Assembly (NCBI GenBank): GCA_001796415.1
Contig: MGML01000085.1
Location: 4,457-9,721 of the forward strand
Direction of reading: 5' to 3'
DNA length: 5,265 nt
Origin: Chloroflexi bacterium RBG_13_46_14
Lineage (GTDB): Bacteria; Chloroflexota; Dehalococcoidia; Dehalococcoidales; UBA2162
In this document: one piece after another, positions 1 through 5,265 of the stretch
Layout of the letters: every line of letters begins with the position of its first letter
Position numbering within the stretch: position 1 is the first letter of the stretch
Notes under the pieces: model-generated
What the model saw: the letters and a program-made list of their open reading frames with translations, nothing else
Databases searched by the model: none
Told to the model about the DNA's origin: nothing
Translations under genes and position numbers: made by a program

Positions 1-1
1 A

Positions 2-319
2 CCAGTGATTCCTTCAGAAATATCCTGCAAGACCCTCAAGGTACGGCATGATATTACCACCCTAATATAAAGGATGAAACGGGATGGTTTAGTCGACGTT
101 ATACCAAGTGCTACGGATAAAAGATCGGTGATTATTACACTTACAGAAAAAGGTCGAGAGAAACTTGTTCAAGTTGAACCGATCGCGAATGAGATTGCCA
201 GTCAGGTCATGTTGAAAATAGGTAAGACTGACATGAAATCGATGACATGATCCCTGAACGAACTGAAAAAGAATTCCATTGATGGAATTGACAAGTTGTC
301 TGATACTCCCCGGACTTAG
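2..319 (+). pseudogene. MarR-family transcriptional regulator, degraded C-terminal part
   Basis: Reading from base 2, the frame encodes the second half of a MarR-type winged helix-turn-helix repressor. The recognition-helix end reads HDITTLI, then a stop, then RMKRDGLV. The wing reads DKRSVIITLTEKGREKL, which matches the D-[KR]-R-S-x(4)-L-T-x-K-G signature of the family. An amphipathic C-terminal dimerisation helix follows (SLNELKKNSIDGIDKL). The frame is interrupted by TAA at 68-70, where family members usually carry Asp or a similar residue between LI and RM, and by TGA at 248-250 inside the C-terminal helix region. It ends at TAG 317-319. The N-terminal half lies off the left edge. An ATG at 74 would begin a 58-codon fragment that lacks most of the HTH, so a functional repressor is unlikely. 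Family assignment from the wing is firm. The pseudogene call assumes the standard code and no sequencing error. Confidence 0.8.
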
Positions 320-344
320 TGGAAATTCCTCCTTTTTACGGATG

Positions 345-377
345 TACTTCCACACCTGACCGACAGGTGTGGAAGTA
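345..377. repeat. Perfect 14-bp inverted repeat, 5-nt loop
   Basis: TACTTCCACACCTG (345-358) and its exact reverse complement CAGGTGTGGAAGTA (364-377) flank the loop ACCGA. The hairpin lies 25 bp after the last stop of the MarR relic. A run of five T (386-390) follows, but 8 nt after the stem, so it is not a textbook intrinsic terminator. It could still be a terminator of the decayed upstream gene, an operator-type dyad, or the end structure of a lost insertion sequence. The pairing is seen directly; the role is unknown. Confidence 0.75.
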
Positions 378-428
378 AGCGGACATTTTTAATGAACACT
401 TTATAGAATTCTGCCGATATCACCTAAT

Positions 429-558
429 GAGACTGTTGAAAAAGTACCGATATTCTTTGGAAAAAGCTAATGTTGGGAAATACTTGATCCCAAATTACTC
501 CTAATTAACCTGTAGGAAGGTGAAAATTTAAGTAAAAATATACTTTTTCGGCACTCTC
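429..558. mobile_element. 130-bp MITE-like foldback element with CTAAT target duplication
   Basis: The left end GAGACTGTTGAAAAAGTA (429-446) and right end TACTTTTTCGGCACTCTC (541-558) are terminal inverted repeats pairing at 15 of 18 positions, and two of the three mismatches are G-T wobbles. Complementarity stops exactly at 429 and 558. The next five bases are CTAAT on both sides (424-428 and 559-563), as expected for a 5-bp target-site duplication. The interior has no coding frame of useful length but holds a smaller dyad, TTGGGA (473-478) with TCCCAA (488-493). This is the layout of a non-autonomous insertion sequence mobilised in trans by a DDE transposase. The CTGTTGAAAAAGT end resembles those of some IS4-like families as I recall them, but I cannot assign the family. 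A full-length partner is not in the window. Confidence 0.7.
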
Positions 559-572
559 CTAATGCCTGATTG

Positions 573-791
573 TTACCTTGGGGTATTCTTCGGGATGAGT
601 ACATGAACATAATAATTGTAGTGCAAATCTCTCAAGTTTTTAAGGTCACTACTGACTTTTCCAGGTAATACAGGTGGATATATTCGATATGGAAAGGACA
701 TCAAGAGGGCTATTGGTGCTAAATCATTCAAACGAAAATCGCGATGTCTATTGCGCCATGCCGCCATTTCATACCATTCCAGTTTAGAGCT
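573..791 (-). pseudogene. Possible remnant of a WYL-type regulator (weak)
   Basis: The frame is open from 791 down to the stop at 573-575. The first ATG is at 767, and a TAA (792-794) closes the frame just upstream. The start of the peptide reads KLEWYEMAAWRNRHRDFRL. By eye this resembles the middle of a WYL domain, where a Trp-Tyr pair is followed by a hydrophobic-Ala-aromatic stretch, then R-x-D-x-R and a leucine-rich strand. The usual continuation 'xFRLDRI' appears shortened to LNDLAPI, and the rest of the peptide is not recognisable. No helix-turn-helix precedes it, since the DNA upstream is the promoter region of the gene at 952. No ribosome binding site was found. If the resemblance is real, this is a 3' gene fragment; otherwise it is a chance open frame. 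Confidence 0.22.
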
Positions 792-834
792 TTACCTTGA
801 CTTCTCCTTTCCTCTCATCTTTGACACAAGAACC

Positions 835-846
835 TTGACATGTCAA
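835..846. promoter_or_regulatory. Palindrome TTGACATGTCAA over the -35 box, candidate operator
   Basis: This is a perfect 12-bp palindrome with no spacer, and its left half is the -35 hexamer itself. A dimeric repressor bound here would block RNA polymerase. MarR and TetR proteins often use short dyads placed this way, and a MarR relic lies about 0.5 kb upstream, but nothing directly links them. A 12-bp palindrome can occur by chance, so the position is the main argument. Confidence 0.35.
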
Positions 847-863
847 AAAGGTAACGATAGACT
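835..863 (+). promoter_or_regulatory. Sigma70-type promoter for the TIGR04076 gene
   Basis: A perfect -35 hexamer TTGACA (835-840) is followed by a 17-nt spacer and a moderate -10, TAGACT (858-863, 4 of 6 matches to TATAAT). Transcription from here would give a leader of roughly 80 nt before the ATG at 952. A second TTGACA at 821-826 has no convincing -10 at 16-18 nt. This is a prediction from sequence alone. Confidence 0.5.
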
Positions 864-951
864 ATACACACTCATCTCGTATAGGTGTGAATGAGTTGGA
901 TGCAGCATCGGTGTACGATACAAGAGAATAAGTAGTGAAGGAGAATAACTA

Positions 952-1509
952 ATGAGTATGGTAGAGAATTATAAGATAACCTTTAGGTTGATCAGTAACC
1001 AGAAGCCCTGCAATGTAGGGCACCAGGTGGGGGAAGAATGGGTATGGGAAAGCAAAACACCGAGTAATATGTGTTTTGCGGCATATAATGCTCTTTACCC
1101 TTTTGCTCTGGTGTTAAAGTACGGTGGGAATTTCCCTTGGCAGGAAGATCCGAATGTAATAGAGCAGGCATGTCCTGATGCGGACGTGGTCAATCGCTTT
1201 GAGATAAGACGTACTCCAGAAAAGAAAGAGAAAGCTGAACTATATGACATCGCTTTGAAACTGGTGGGGAAAGGTAATACGGGTAATTGTGGCGCCGGAC
1301 ACCATGTCGGTGATGAATGGAAACTTGGCTATCATACTCCGGAGAACCTTTGTCCCTCTGCGTATCGCAACATCATTAGCTCTGCTTTGGTGCTTCAATA
1401 CGGTGGTCAGTTCCCTTGGCAGGAAAATCCTGATGTTATGACCGTATCATGCCCTGACCCCAATGTACTTAACCGGTTCGAAATAAGGCGTATTCCCAGG
1501 AAATCATAA
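952..1509 (+). CDS. Tandem two-domain TIGR04076 family protein
   Basis: This 185-residue soluble protein is made of two copies of the small TIGR04076 domain. Copy 1 spans about residues 7-89 and copy 2 about 98-182, joined by a charged linker (EKKEKAE). Each copy has C-x3-H (C20/H24 and C113/H117), a second Cys in a CxxAY motif (C41 and C134), an ALVLxYGGxFPWQ block, a third Cys in CPD (C74 and C167), and the ending NRFEIRR. Cysteine spacing is identical in both copies (21 and 33 residues), which suggests a conserved metal or redox site in each. The family's function is not known to me, and members are, as I recall, usually single-domain proteins of about 80-100 residues. The start is supported by AAGGAG (938-943) 8 nt before ATG; Met3 is a weaker alternative. 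There is no signal peptide or membrane segment. The gene stands alone behind its own promoter. Family call is strong; role is open. Confidence 0.88.
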   Translation: MSMVENYKITFRLISNQKPCNVGHQVGEEWVWESKTPSNMCFAAYNALYPFALVLKYGGNFPWQEDPNVIEQACPDADVVNRFEIRRTPEKKEKAELYDIALKLVGKGNTGNCGAGHHVGDEWKLGYHTPENLCPSAYRNIISSALVLQYGGQFPWQENPDVMTVSCPDPNVLNRFEIRRIPRKS

Positions 1510-1517
1510 AGTCTGGA

Positions 1518-1529
1518 AATGGCGCCATT
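1518..1529. repeat. 12-bp perfect palindrome after the TIGR04076 gene
   Basis: AATGGCGCCATT begins 9 nt after the TAA stop. It has no loop and no following T-run, so it is a poor terminator. It may be a protein-binding dyad or chance. Confidence 0.3.
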
Positions 1530-2217
1530 GTTAAATAGCGTATTTATAATCATGCAAAAAAAGTTCATGGTGAAACGGTTTAGAATCACTCCTACCTAAT
1601 GAAGAGATTGGGAAGTGAACAACACATAACAACACTTCCAACGAATGGATTTTAATCACCGACCAAAGGCTATTGAATCACTCTTAATAGAAATAGGCGT
1701 ATAGTGATTTAGACCAGCCTATTCTTGTAAATGGAACGTTTAAAAACCATGTAGAAAAATAACCCATATTTCACTCAATTTCAGCCATATGCTATGATTT
1801 AACTAAAATTGTGAATGGAAACGAGTTTGAACAATTGTGTCCTATGTATCTTAATAACCGATTACCCCCGGGATACTACTTAGCAGGTTATAGGGTTCCA
1901 AAATATGTGGGATCAAAATAGATCCCCAAATCCTCAAGAAATAAGTTCAACTACCACATAGCAACCATCTGGATACCCACATGGACGTAGGAATTACTTG
2001 ATTTCCTTTTGTTTCGGGAAAAAGGGTCACAATATGACGGATTGTGGAAGACTGCTGAGATAAGAACCAATCAACTTTAAGGATGAGGTTGAATTCGGCA
2101 AACATGTCACTTGCATCTTCTGTTATCATCATCACTCAACCCAAGATCAAACTTAAACTGGCTGGTTTCTATCGGTGAATTTAGTCCAGCCCGTACTTTC
2201 ACACGGATATGCGTCAC

Positions 2218-2247
2218 TTGACCTCTCCTGCTCCCCGGTATCACAAT
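2218..2247 (+). promoter_or_regulatory. Possible promoter for the LuxR-type regulator (weak)
   Basis: TTGACC (2218-2223, 5 of 6 matches to the -35 consensus) is followed after 18 nt by CACAAT (2242-2247, 4 of 6 matches to the -10). It sits about 80 bp upstream of the preferred GTG start. The -10 lacks the important first T, so this is only a candidate. Confidence 0.25.
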
Positions 2248-2326
2248 CTTGTTTGGACTTCTCATCCGGATTTGGTATTGTAAGAATAGGATTCCTCGTC
2301 GCTCTAGTTCTATTGGAAGTGTGGTT

Positions 2327-2983
2327 GTGGAGAATAAAAGAGACTACCCGGACTCACGGGACGACCTCCGAATACTGGTAGTAGCGGAAGACAATCTGGC
2401 CAGGGCGGGCTTATCATCACTTATTTCGGAGTTTCCGGGTATTATCGTTGCCGGACAGACGTCTACCAGTACAGATCTGACAGAAAATATAGACCTTTAT
2501 CGTCCTGATATTATTGTGTGGGACCTGGGATTCGATACATCCGGGTCTCTGGAATGGCTGGCAGCAGCCACGGAGTCCGGCGTTCCCATTGTGGTCCTAG
2601 CGCCTGATGCTGATACTGCTCTGGCTGTCTCCTACCATGGCGTCTACGGACTTTTACCAAGAGATACGGAGGGGCATATCCTGCTTGCTGCTATCAAGGC
2701 ATCGGCGGAGGGATTGGTGGCAATTGACGCCCGCTTCAGAGATTTATTGCTGAGGGTAAGAGAGCCTTCACAGGAATACATAGCAGAGCCCCTGACGCCC
2801 AGAGAGATAGAAGTGCTGCAACTGGTGGCTCAAGGAATGACCAACAAGGCAATCGCTCTGCGGCTGTCCATCAGCGAGCATACTGCAAAGTTCCACGTCA
2901 ACTCAATCCTGGGAAAGCTGAGCGCCCACAGCCGTGCTGAGGCGGTGACCATTGGCACCCGCCTGGGTTTGGTAAGGTTATAG
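2327..2983 (+). CDS. NarL/FixJ-type LuxR response regulator with atypical receiver
   Basis: This predicted cytoplasmic DNA-binding regulator has 218 residues from GTG 2327, preceded by GGAAG (2315-2319) at 7-nt spacing. The frame is open to a TTG at 2249, but that start has no ribosome site and adds a basic, low-quality N-terminus. Residues 14-135 form a receiver-like alpha/beta domain. An acidic pair is present (E21, D22) and D66 in PDIIVWDLGF sits at the phospho-acceptor position. The conserved switch Thr/Ser is replaced by Ala (A92 in VVLAPD) and the conserved Lys by Arg (R112 in LLPRD). Residues 156-215 are a canonical LuxR helix-turn-helix (LTPREIEVLQLVAQG, then NKAIALRLSISEHTAKFHV). Phosphorylation may therefore be weak or absent, and control may come another way. 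No sensor kinase is adjacent. It lies 101 bp upstream of two proteases on the same strand, which are plausible targets or co-transcribed partners. The DNA-binding domain assignment is strong. Confidence 0.9.
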   Translation: MENKRDYPDSRDDLRILVVAEDNLARAGLSSLISEFPGIIVAGQTSTSTDLTENIDLYRPDIIVWDLGFDTSGSLEWLAAATESGVPIVVLAPDADTALAVSYHGVYGLLPRDTEGHILLAAIKASAEGLVAIDARFRDLLLRVREPSQEYIAEPLTPREIEVLQLVAQGMTNKAIALRLSISEHTAKFHVNSILGKLSAHSRAEAVTIGTRLGLVRL

Positions 2984-3084
2984 CCTGCCCGTTCTTCCAG
3001 GTACCCTCCTGGCTAATTTACTGATGCCGGCTGAAATTTTGTAAGTTATCCTGAAAATATCCAAGATACGATGGAGGTGCTGAA

Positions 3085-3978
3085 ATGTCTGTGTTAACGG
3101 ATTTGTCATCAGACCTGGCCGCAGTTGTAGAATCTGTAGGTAAAGTAGTGGTAAGGGTAGAAGGGCGCCGGCGTCTGGCTGCCAGCGGTACGGTCTGGTC
3201 TGCAGACGGTCTGGTAGTCACTGCCAGTCACGTTGTGGAAAATGAGGAGAACATAAGAGTCGGCTTCCCGGGCGATGACTCGGCAGATGCCGCACTGGTA
3301 GGGCGCGACCCTACCACTGATCTGGCACTGCTGCGTGTTTCTGGAAAACCGGACAACGCGCCGGAATGGACTGGAGTCGATACCCTCCAGGCAGGCCACC
3401 TGGCGCTTGCTCTGGGCAGACCGGGAAGAAACATCCGTGCCTCCCTGGGTATCATCAGCGCATTGGGGGAAGAATGGCGGACGCGTGCGGGCGGCAAGGT
3501 AGACCGGTATATCCAGGCAGATGTTCCGGCGTATCCGGGATTTTCCGGCGGTCCACTGGTCGATGCCGCAGGGACAATAACAGGTCTGAACACGTCCGGG
3601 CTGTTGAGAGGTTCGTTGATTACCATCCCGGCTTCCACCGTGAAACAGGTGGTGGGTGAATTACTGGCCAGAGGACGTATTTTGCGAGGCTACCTCGGCG
3701 TGGGACTGCAGCCTGCCAGGCTGCCCTCGGAAATCGCGAAGCAGCTCAGCCAGGAAACCGGCCTGCTGGTGATTTCGGTCGAATCAGGCAGCCCAGCTGA
3801 CAAGGCCGGTCTTGTCCTGGGTGATACCATCGTCGCTATCGGCGATTCTGTTATCAGAAGATGGGACGACCTGCTGTATACCCTGGCGAAAGACCTGATC
3901 GGAATCGACGTCGTTGTTAAGATAGTCAGAGCAGGACAACTTAAAGAACTCACCGCCACGGTCGGTGAACATCCCTAG
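3085..3978 (+). CDS. HtrA-like trypsin-type serine protease with one PDZ domain, cytosolic
   Basis: This is a 297-residue S1C-type (DegP/HtrA-like) protease. The chymotrypsin fold covers about residues 15-195, with catalytic His49 (TASHVVE), Asp79 (TTDLALL) and Ser154 (GFSGGPLVD). The residue before the nucleophile is Phe, where HtrA enzymes usually have Asn (GNSGGP). A single PDZ domain occupies about residues 202-292, starting at GYLGVGLQP and including SVESGSPADKAGLVLGD and the I-x-x-I-G-D strand; such domains bind C-terminal or unfolded peptide tails. The N-terminus (MSVLTDLSSDLAAVVESVGK) is an amphipathic lead-in with no signal peptide or transmembrane segment. That is unlike periplasmic DegP or anchored DegS, so the enzyme probably acts in the cytoplasm. 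The start is set by GGAGG (3073-3077), 7 nt before ATG. It is followed after 17 bp by a second protease, indicating an operon. The substrate is unknown; quality control or regulated proteolysis is inferred. Confidence 0.93.
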   Translation: MSVLTDLSSDLAAVVESVGKVVVRVEGRRRLAASGTVWSADGLVVTASHVVENEENIRVGFPGDDSADAALVGRDPTTDLALLRVSGKPDNAPEWTGVDTLQAGHLALALGRPGRNIRASLGIISALGEEWRTRAGGKVDRYIQADVPAYPGFSGGPLVDAAGTITGLNTSGLLRGSLITIPASTVKQVVGELLARGRILRGYLGVGLQPARLPSEIAKQLSQETGLLVISVESGSPADKAGLVLGDTIVAIGDSVIRRWDDLLYTLAKDLIGIDVVVKIVRAGQLKELTATVGEHP

Positions 3979-3995
3979 CTTTCGGGAGAAATACT

Positions 3996-4586
3996 GTGTT
4001 TTCAGCCATACATCAAGTGAATGAAGAGATTGCCAGTCTTGTAAAGCAAGCTCGTTTGAGCCTGGTCATAATAGGCGATGGCCATGGTTCGTGCGGAGGC
4101 GGTACGGTATGGCATCCGGATGGCCTGGTTGTTACTAACTCTCACGTGGTAAGAAGTAAGCGGTGCGAGGTGACACTCCCGGACGGAAGGATATTGACAG
4201 CCAGATTGCTTGCACGTGATGAAAAACAGGATCTTGCTGCCCTGGTTGTCGACATCGAAGGTCTTGACGCTATCGAACTGGGAGAATCTGCGAGCCTGGA
4301 GCCGGGGCAGTTCGTCCTGGCCCTGGGGCATCCCCGAGGCTTAAAGGGCGTTGCTACGGCCGGAATATATATGGGAACTGAAGAAAATCGTTTGAGGGTG
4401 CTGTTTACGGAAAACCTGCTGGCGGTCAACCTTCCGCTCCGACCTGGCAATTCCGGCGGCCCGCTCATAGACTCCGAAGGAAGGATGATAGGGATAAACA
4501 CGGCAATGACCGGGCATAATACCGGGCTTGCCATACCTGTAAATGTAGCCAAGGTTTTCTTGAAAAAGGCACTCGGCTCCTGCTGA
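3996..4586 (+). CDS. Trypsin-like serine protease without PDZ domain, cytosolic
   Basis: This 196-residue S1C-type protease consists of the catalytic domain alone. The triad is complete: His50 (VTNSHVVR), Asp79 (EKQDLAALVVD) and Ser153 in the classical motif RPGNSGGPLID. Further family landmarks are GGGTVWHPDGLVV, LALGHPRG and INTAMTGHNTGLAIPV. The protein ends soon after the last strand and helix, so the PDZ domain typical of HtrA is absent rather than cut by a frameshift: no PDZ-like sequence is seen before the next gene. There is no signal peptide. The GTG start is supported by GGGAG (3984-3988) at 7-nt spacing, and the gene lies 17 bp after the previous protease, so the two are almost certainly co-transcribed. 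The two are homologous but clearly diverged, consistent with an old duplication. One possibility is a mixed oligomer in which only one subunit type carries a PDZ domain; this is inference. Confidence 0.92.
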   Translation: MFSAIHQVNEEIASLVKQARLSLVIIGDGHGSCGGGTVWHPDGLVVTNSHVVRSKRCEVTLPDGRILTARLLARDEKQDLAALVVDIEGLDAIELGESASLEPGQFVLALGHPRGLKGVATAGIYMGTEENRLRVLFTENLLAVNLPLRPGNSGGPLIDSEGRMIGINTAMTGHNTGLAIPVNVAKVFLKKALGSC

Positions 4587-4825
4587 CATATCAACCGGCC
4601 AGATGGAAGCCCGCAATATATCCGCTACCCGATGACTATTTTCAAAATCCTGTCACCGGACTCCGTATAAAAAAGCATCGGAAACATCACAACATTCTTA
4701 CATTTTTATTATCCGCAGGAGGGGACGCTTCCTGTTACCCAAATGTCATTTTATTGTGATTATTTACTGCCCTTTTTTATAGGAATTTTATGGTTTTATG
4801 CTTTATAAACACCTTGTTGCTAATA
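4587..4825. other. Convergent intergenic gap, AT-rich, no gene
   Basis: The protease operon from the left and the VOC gene from the right both end here. A short imperfect hairpin (CAGGAG/TTCCTG, 4716-4734, 7-nt loop) lacks a T-run on either side. No clear intrinsic terminator was found for either transcript. The right half (about 4740-4825) is markedly AT-rich. Confidence 0.5.
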
Positions 4826-5251
4826 CTAAAACCTTGCTTCAACCAGCGAAACATATAAATTGTCCGGCTCGGCTACATAGGCATATTTCCAGACTCCAGA
4901 CGGGACTTCTACCGTCTGCGGAGAACACAAGAATTTAATACTCTTTTCCTGTAATTCCTCATATGCCTTTTCTAAATTAGTAACCTCAATAGCAAATTCC
5001 ATAGGACCGAGGTGTCCCCAACCTTTGTTGAAAGGTTCAGGCTTATCAGGCGTGCCAAATTGAATAGCTTCAATCCAGGCTCCATGGTAATTTGCCAGCA
5101 TTATTACAGACATTCTTCCGGAGGTATCAAATACTGTATCAGTGAAACCGAGTTCCCGGTAGAATTGTCGCGACCTTTCAACATCTGAAACACCGAATCC
5201 TACATGATTCAAGCCTTCTACCTTTGCTTCTGTTGCTAGACTCTTTCCCAT
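4826..5251 (-). CDS. VOC (glyoxalase/bleomycin-resistance) superfamily protein
   Basis: This is a single-subunit vicinal-oxygen-chelate protein of at least 141 residues with two beta-alpha-beta-beta-beta modules. Module 1 is about residues 12-65 (LNHVGFGVSDVERSRQFYRELGF) and module 2 about 80-139 (HLGPMEFAIEV, then YVAEPDNLYVSLVEARF). The four metal-ligand positions are filled: His16, Glu61 (AWIEAIQF), His80 and Glu138. The layout is like that of glyoxalase I or methylmalonyl-CoA epimerase, so a divalent-metal enzyme is likely. The substrate cannot be read from sequence, and glyoxalase, epimerase or dioxygenase-like activity all remain possible. No ribosome site supports ATG 5249-5251, and the frame stays open to the window edge. 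Codons upstream read ADWA after a partial xTG at 5264-5265, so the true start may be one base outside the window (about 146 residues). It is convergent with the protease operon and shows no functional link to it. Confidence 0.87.
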   Translation of the reverse strand: MGKSLATEAKVEGLNHVGFGVSDVERSRQFYRELGFTDTVFDTSGRMSVIMLANYHGAWIEAIQFGTPDKPEPFNKGWGHLGPMEFAIEVTNLEKAYEELQEKSIKFLCSPQTVEVPSGVWKYAYVAEPDNLYVSLVEARF

Positions 5252-5265
5252 TGCCCAATCAGCCA

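Larger units (their letters stand above)
1510..2326. other. AT-rich intergenic stretch with small inverted repeats, no defensible gene
   Basis: About 0.8 kb separates the TIGR04076 gene from the regulator. Dyads seen by eye are GGAAGTG/CACTTCC (1611-1617, 1633-1639), AATCACT/AGTGATT (1676-1682, 1703-1709), AATAGGC/GCCTATT (1692-1698, 1717-1723, interleaved with the previous one), and GGGATC/GATCCC (1909-1914, 1921-1926). A + strand frame encoding NGNEFEQLCPMYLNN and PPGYYLAGYRVPKYVG (about 1813-1917) reads like protein but ends at TAG 1918-1920. It has no ATG near its beginning and no recognisable family. On the - strand a 62-codon frame (1947-2135) has no good ribosome site. The stretch may hold the worn remains of one or more genes. 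I see no tRNA, rRNA or CRISPR array in it. Confidence 0.5.

Noticed and set aside
899..909. Dyad GATGCAGCATC upstream of the TIGR04076 gene
   Set aside because: It has 5-bp arms around one base and no supporting position or second copy, so it is compatible with chance.
1947..2135. 62-codon - strand frame starting MMMITEDASD
   Set aside because: There is no ribosome site, no recognisable motif and no neighbour support. Length is compatible with chance in AT-rich DNA.
2249..2326. TTG 2249 as start of the LuxR-type regulator
   Set aside because: It has no Shine-Dalgarno site, and the added basic N-terminus is not typical of the family. GTG 2327 has GGAAG at 7-nt spacing.
2175..2381. 68-codon + strand open frame overlapping the regulator start
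   Set aside because: It has no family resemblance and runs into the regulator gene in another frame. The downstream NarL-type frame is far better supported.
2997..3012. Short hairpin CCAGG/CCTGG after the regulator as terminator
   Set aside because: The stem has only 5 bp and no T-run follows, so it is unlikely to stop transcription.
3228..3638. 136-codon - strand open frame
   Set aside because: It lies antisense inside the PDZ protease gene, whose triad and ribosome site are clear. Its Ser/Pro/Arg-rich composition is typical of a shadow frame.
4142..4594. 150-codon - strand open frame
   Set aside because: It is antisense to the second protease gene, with low-complexity Ser/Pro/Arg content, no recognisable domain and no ribosome site.

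Overview
The window looks like a stretch of a bacterial chromosome of moderate GC content. Compact coding blocks alternate with AT-rich, decayed intergenic DNA. Shine-Dalgarno sites, a LuxR/NarL-type regulator and GTG starts indicate a bacterium. The combination of a cytosolic trypsin-like protease pair, a LuxR regulator and a TIGR04076 protein suggests an anaerobic, Chloroflexota-like (Dehalococcoidia-type) host. That lineage is an inference from gene content, not something the sequence proves.

Region 1 (about 1-950) is degraded. It opens with the C-terminal half of a MarR-family regulator on the + strand, broken by two in-frame stops. Next come a perfect 14-bp inverted repeat and a 130-bp foldback element with 18-bp imperfect terminal inverted repeats, exactly flanked by CTAAT direct repeats (a MITE-like non-autonomous element). 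A short open frame on the - strand may be a remnant of a WYL-type regulator. The stretch ends in a credible promoter whose -35 box lies inside the palindrome TTGACATGTCAA.

Region 2 (952-1509) is an intact 185-residue protein made of two tandem copies of the TIGR04076 domain. Both copies keep the same three cysteines and one histidine at identical spacing.

Region 3 (1510-2326) is about 0.8 kb of AT-rich DNA with several small inverted repeats and no gene I can defend.

Region 4 (2327-4586) is the functional core. It holds a NarL/LuxR-type regulator with an atypical receiver domain, then a trypsin-like serine protease with a C-terminal PDZ domain, then (17 bp later) a second trypsin-like protease without a PDZ domain. 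Both proteases have complete His-Asp-Ser triads and no signal peptide or membrane anchor. They look like cytoplasmic HtrA-like enzymes, probably made as a pair and perhaps controlled by the regulator.

Region 5 (4587-5265) is a convergent intergenic gap followed by a - strand VOC/glyoxalase-superfamily protein with a full His-Glu-His-Glu metal site. Its true start may lie just beyond the right edge.
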